IMG/VR virus record: IMGVR_UViG_3300015242_000022
Location: 1 to 56,649 of that record
Reading direction: 5' to 3' (one strand)
DNA length: 56,649 bases
Source: a virus
Under the pieces are notes generated by a model, which was not told where the DNA came from, did not search any database, and saw only the letters and a list, made by a program, of their open reading frames with translations. Positions within the stretch are counted from its first letter, which is position 1, and every line of letters starts with the position of its first letter. This document shows positions 53,791-56,649 of this stretch, piece after piece. A program made the translations under genes and the position numbers.

Positions 53791-54291
53791 ATGTCTAATT
53801 ATTCGGAATTATTGAAGCACCCAAAATGGCAGCGCAGAAGGATGAATGTCCTGGAGGGAAACGGATATAGCTGCGCTTGGTGTGGAAATGAGGAGAAACA
53901 GCTTCATGCGCATCATAAGATGTACCTAAAAGGAAAGGAGCCGTGGGATTACAGTGATCTGCAACTGGAATGTCTCTGCTTCGAATGCCACAAAACAGCC
54001 CATGCGCTGCAAGACGGAATAAAGGAGCAGATTTCAGTGATGTCGATGTTCCAGTCCTTCGAGCTTTACGGCCTAATCGCTGCTGACAATATTTGGCATG
54101 GGCGATCCACGGCCAATGTGAATTCCGTTCGCGGGAAGCTTGGTGATGAAGGGTTCAAGCTCTGGTGGGGAGGATTCGCGGCGAGATTCAATATCGGCCC
54201 TGATTTTGCCATTGATCGCATCCATCCGGAGGTTGTGGATTACGAATATATGGATGGGATTCGTGAGGAGTACAAGGGGTCTACGGAATGA
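53791..54291 (+). CDS. HNH endonuclease
   Basis: A 166-residue protein from ATG 53791 (MSNYSELLKHPKWQRRRMNV); a TTG 12 nt upstream is less likely. GYSCAWCGNEEKQLHAHHKM (about residues 26-45) gives the first Cys pair and the HH of the HNH core, followed by DYSDLQLECLCFECHKTAH with the second Cys pair and final His. Metal-dependent DNA nicking or cutting is expected; near a replication module it may aid packaging, homing or host-DNA attack. The C-terminal 90 residues are a separate alpha/beta region. ATGA-coupled to the initiator. Confidence 0.88.
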   Translation: MSNYSELLKHPKWQRRRMNVLEGNGYSCAWCGNEEKQLHAHHKMYLKGKEPWDYSDLQLECLCFECHKTAHALQDGIKEQISVMSMFQSFELYGLIAADNIWHGRSTANVNSVRGKLGDEGFKLWWGGFAARFNIGPDFAIDRIHPEVVDYEYMDGIREEYKGSTE

Positions 54292-55112
54292 AGACTTTTA
54301 TCCTCCCCTCATTTTGGTCTGATCGCGACGTTGAGGGGCTGTCCCCTGAGCAGAAGCTAACCCTGCTGTGGATTTTCACGAATCCTCAGATGAACGTATG
54401 CGGATATTTCGAGACATCCCCCAAGAGATTCTCCTTTGATACTGGCCTAGATCCACGGCATCTAAAAGAAACCGTTGAAGCCCTTCCAAGGGCTTTGAAG
54501 CCCTTCCAAGGGGATACGATTATTTACGCCCGTCGATTCATACGGCATCAGTTCGGAGGCGGCGAGCAACTCACCAAGAACAATATATTCAAGTCGATTG
54601 TCACGCGCTTTGGGGGCATTCAAATCCCCGGACTGAAGGCCGCTATCCTTGAGGATTATCCCGAGATAGACAAAGAATCCCAGGAAAACGAAAGCCCTTC
54701 CAAGCCCTTCCAAGGGCTTATAGAGGGGAAAGGTAAAGGTAAGGGTAAGGTAAGGGTAAAGGAAAGAGAAGGGAATGCAGAGCCGACAATTCCAGAAGCA
54801 TTGGATACACCGGAATTCATGGATGCGTGGGCGAGGTGGGGAAGATACCGTACCGAGAAGGGCGGAAAATTCACGCCTTCGACCAAAGAAGCACAGATAA
54901 AGAGGCTGAACCTCGCTGGCCCATCCACCGCTATAGCCATGATCGAAAGAAGTATCCAAAATGGATGGACTGGACTTTTTGAACTCGACGGTAAAAACGT
55001 AATTCCTATCCCCTCATCCCAACTCCGATCCACGATGACAAACGTTCCTGGCAGCGATGAAGACTCAACGGCTGACTTCAGGAACCGCCTACTTGCCGCT
55101 ACCAATGATTAG
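54288..55112 (+). CDS. Replication initiator / O-like protein with internal origin repeats
   Basis: A 274-residue protein. The N-terminal winged-helix (about residues 1-110) reads LPSFWSDRDVEGLSPEQKLT, GYFETSPKRFSFDTGLDPRH and ARRFIRHQFGGGEQLTKNNI, the layout of phage replication-organiser proteins. A low-complexity Lys/Gly linker (EGKGKGKGKVRVKEREGN) leads to a C-terminal helicase-loading-type domain (FMDAWARWGRYRTEKGGKFT). As in lambda O, the gene itself carries iterons (54475-54720) and a purine-rich repeat tract. It overlaps the primase-helicase by 8 nt. Confidence 0.75.
   Translation: MKTFILPSFWSDRDVEGLSPEQKLTLLWIFTNPQMNVCGYFETSPKRFSFDTGLDPRHLKETVEALPRALKPFQGDTIIYARRFIRHQFGGGEQLTKNNIFKSIVTRFGGIQIPGLKAAILEDYPEIDKESQENESPSKPFQGLIEGKGKGKGKVRVKEREGNAEPTIPEALDTPEFMDAWARWGRYRTEKGGKFTPSTKEAQIKRLNLAGPSTAIAMIERSIQNGWTGLFELDGKNVIPIPSSQLRSTMTNVPGSDEDSTADFRNRLLAATND
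54475..54770 (+). repeat. Iterons and purine-rich tract: candidate replication origin
   Basis: Four copies of AAGCCCTTCCAAG: two as TTGAAGCCCTTCCAAGGG 20 bp apart (54475, 54495), then two overlapping (54692, 54702). Two copies form the dyad AGCCCTT-CC-AAGGGCT. A run of GGTAAG/GGTAAAG repeats follows (54728-54762), suitable as an unwinding element. Confidence 0.6.
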
Positions 55113-56649
55113 CGTATCCGAAATCTCGTCACGGCTTGCAGATCGAGCCGAAGAAGTCTGCCAGCTTATTTTGTCGGGAGGCAAGATGGAATCCGGCCAA
55201 TGGATATCTGGCGATGTCGGCGGAGGATCTGGAAAAAGCTTGAAGGTTCATCTCACAGGGCCGCATATCGGACACTGGAAGGACTGGAGCAATGATGACG
55301 ACAAGGGGGATCTGATTGATCTCTGGCGAACATCCAAAGGAATATCGCTCCACGATGCTTTGAAGGAGATTAAGGAGTTCCTCGGCATTCGAGGTTCCCA
55401 GATTGCCTACTCGGAGCGTCAGTACATGAAGCCATCCAGCAATGGAGTTTCTGCGCTGGCTCCAGAAGGCGCAGCCATCAAGTATCTCCGAGAAGAGCGA
55501 AAGCTCAACCCATCCATCATCAACCGATTCGAGATCCAGGGAGATCCCAAGAATAAGACCATCGTATTCCCAGGCTACTCGCCATCAGGAGAACTGATCA
55601 ACCGTTCCTACCGTACCCTCGATGCCGAAAAGAAGGTATGGCAGGACAAGGGGTGCGCTCCATGTCTTTTCGGGTGGAAGGCATTGGCTGATTCGGCCTA
55701 CCAGAAACGAACCGTTCTCCTTTGCGAAGGCCAGATTGACTGTATGACATGGACGCAATGGGGCGTCCCGGCTCTCAGTATTCCTAACGGCTCCGGTCGC
55801 TCGTGGATCGAGTACGAATGGGAGAACTTGTCGGCTTTTGATCACATCTATATCGCGTTCGATATGGACGAGTCCGGAAAGAAGAATCTGGAGGAAACAA
55901 TTCAACGGCTAGGTAAGCACAGGTGCCTTATTGTGCAGATTCCCGATAAAGACGCCAATGATGCGCTGAAGGCCGGAAGAACCGCCTTTGAGGCTCAAGA
56001 ATGGGTATCCAAGGCGAAGCTTCCGAAAATCTCCGGTTTAGTGGTGGCTACCGACATGCGAGATCGGGTCCTAGAGGAAATTCGCCACAAGCCAGAGGTT
56101 TACACGCTTTCATTCTTTCGCGGGTATACCTCCAATTGCGGATATTATCCGCGACCAGGAGAGATTACGCTTTGGACTGGGCATACCTCCCAAGGGAAGA
56201 GCACAATGCTCAACACGGTTATCCTTGGATATCTCACACAGCCAGTACCACGGCCAACGTTTGTGGCGTCCTTGGAAATGATGCCCGAGATCCTTATCCG
56301 GCAAATCATGGCCAACGCTTTCGAGACATCCGGGCTTATGCCTAGGCACGTGGATGGCTTTATGCGCGAGATTGGGCCAAGCCTTCTGTTCGCTGATGTA
56401 ATTGGATTCATAGACCCCGCTACCCTTTTGGAGATGATGTGGTTCGCGTTCCAGAGGTACGGGGTTAAGGAGCACTTCATTGACTCCATCATGAGGGTAT
56501 CGGGCCTAGAGGAGGACTATCCAAAGCAGGGCGAGTTTCTCAATCAATTACAACAGTTCGCCAAACTTACCGGATCACATATTCACTTGGTCGCGCATCC
56601 CCGAAAGCCAGCTAAGAAGGGCGATAGGGCGAGCGCATTGGACGTTAAG
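55105..56649 (+). CDS. Primase-helicase (TOPRIM plus DnaB-like), 3' end beyond the right edge
   Basis: 515 codons open to the window end. Residues about 40-75 (GHWKDWSNDDDKGDLIDLW) resemble the CHC2-type primase zinc-domain fold without its cysteines. TOPRIM motifs: VLLCEGQIDCMTW (about 204-216) with the catalytic Glu, and IYIAFDMDESGKK (about 249-261) with DxD. The helicase Walker A is TGHTSQGKST (about 357-366), followed by ASLEMMPEILIRQ, the conserved S-L-E-M motif of DnaB/gp4 helicases, and IHLVAHPRKP (motif III region). T7 gp4/Twinkle-like replicative primase-helicase. Start ATG 55105 overlaps the initiator gene. Confidence 0.93.
   Translation, partial: MISVSEISSRLADRAEEVCQLILSGGKMESGQWISGDVGGGSGKSLKVHLTGPHIGHWKDWSNDDDKGDLIDLWRTSKGISLHDALKEIKEFLGIRGSQIAYSERQYMKPSSNGVSALAPEGAAIKYLREERKLNPSIINRFEIQGDPKNKTIVFPGYSPSGELINRSYRTLDAEKKVWQDKGCAPCLFGWKALADSAYQKRTVLLCEGQIDCMTWTQWGVPALSIPNGSGRSWIEYEWENLSAFDHIYIAFDMDESGKKNLEETIQRLGKHRCLIVQIPDKDANDALKAGRTAFEAQEWVSKAKLPKISGLVVATDMRDRVLEEIRHKPEVYTLSFFRGYTSNCGYYPRPGEITLWTGHTSQGKSTMLNTVILGYLTQPVPRPTFVASLEMMPEILIRQIMANAFETSGLMPRHVDGFMREIGPSLLFADVIGFIDPATLLEMMWFAFQRYGVKEHFIDSIMRVSGLEEDYPKQGEFLNQLQQFAKLTGSHIHLVAHPRKPAKKGDRASALDVK

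Noticed and set aside
53763-53791. TTGACT-N17-CTTATA before the HNH gene
   Set aside because: The -10 would overlap the start codon, and the next ATG would remove the conserved N-terminus, so it does not fit the other promoters.
1-56649. CRISPR array, retron or diversity-generating retroelement
   Set aside because: No regularly spaced direct repeats, no reverse transcriptase motif and no template/variable repeat pair seen.
1-56649. Integrase, attachment site or CI-like repressor
   Set aside because: No tyrosine or serine recombinase motif and no clear lysogeny switch; temperate life style is not supported within this window.

Overview
This window is part of a tailed double-stranded DNA phage genome (Caudoviricetes). 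It has a portal gene cut by the left edge, a large terminase, a probable small terminase, a very large virion/ejection-type protein, neck-like structural genes, a phage Dam-type methylase, a single-strand-annealing module, and a primase-helicase cut by the right edge. No integrase, recombinase or clear lysogeny repressor was seen. No major capsid, tail-tip, DNA polymerase or lysis gene was recognised; these probably lie outside the window. Most genes lack a Shine-Dalgarno sequence. Several promoters have the form TTGACA-N17-TAGATA/TAAATA placed 5-13 nt before the start codon, so their mRNAs would be leaderless or nearly so. The host is therefore probably not a strongly SD-dependent bacterium; no host lineage can be proven from this sequence.

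Layout. (1) 1-3.8 kb, minus strand: portal, a glycosyltransferase-like protein and three small genes. A divergent control region follows, then the plus-strand large terminase (3.8-5.7 kb). (2) 5.7-12.8 kb: a carbohydrate/methylation island with two tandem GT9-like proteins on plus, then GT-A-type transferases, three SAM methyltransferases and small cysteine-containing proteins on minus. (3) 12.8-13.0 kb: nested hairpins and terminators. (4) 13.0-23.6 kb, minus: a 2808-residue polyvalent/ejection protein with an embedded sigma-70-like domain, plus two disordered virion-type proteins. (5) 23.8-25.3 kb, plus: a replication-type winged-helix protein and small genes. (6) 25.3-28.0 kb, minus: small accessory genes. 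(7) 28.0-28.76 kb: no convincing gene, but a consensus promoter, a degenerate tRNA-like element and a 19-bp inverted repeat. (8) 28.76-32.8 kb, minus: neck/tail genes. (9) 32.8-37.5 kb, minus: a dense run of small ATGA-coupled genes including a Dam-type methylase. (10) 37.5-38.2 kb: operator-like palindromes and an AT-rich gap, then the probable small terminase. (11) 38.8-46.0 kb, plus: early genes behind four near-identical promoters. (12) 46.1-51.1 kb, minus: a DNA-binding protein, a DUF2815-type ssDNA-binding protein, a PD-(D/E)XK nuclease, an HNH-like protein and regulators. (13) 51.1-56.6 kb, plus: small genes, an IS1595-type zinc-ribbon protein, HNH nuclease, an origin-bearing initiator and the primase-helicase.

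How the parts may work together. The giant protein resembles ejected virion proteins, and its sigma-like domain could direct host RNA polymerase immediately after DNA entry. Early plus-strand promoters then drive small host-takeover genes and the replication module, whose initiator gene carries iterons as in lambda O. A 15-bp asymmetric motif (CTYGTTSAACVATAA) occurs about 24 times, mostly at gene junctions and mostly co-oriented with transcription. This arrangement resembles mycobacteriophage start-associated sequences or stoperators. The sigma-bearing giant protein and this dispersed motif are the two most promising undescribed features.
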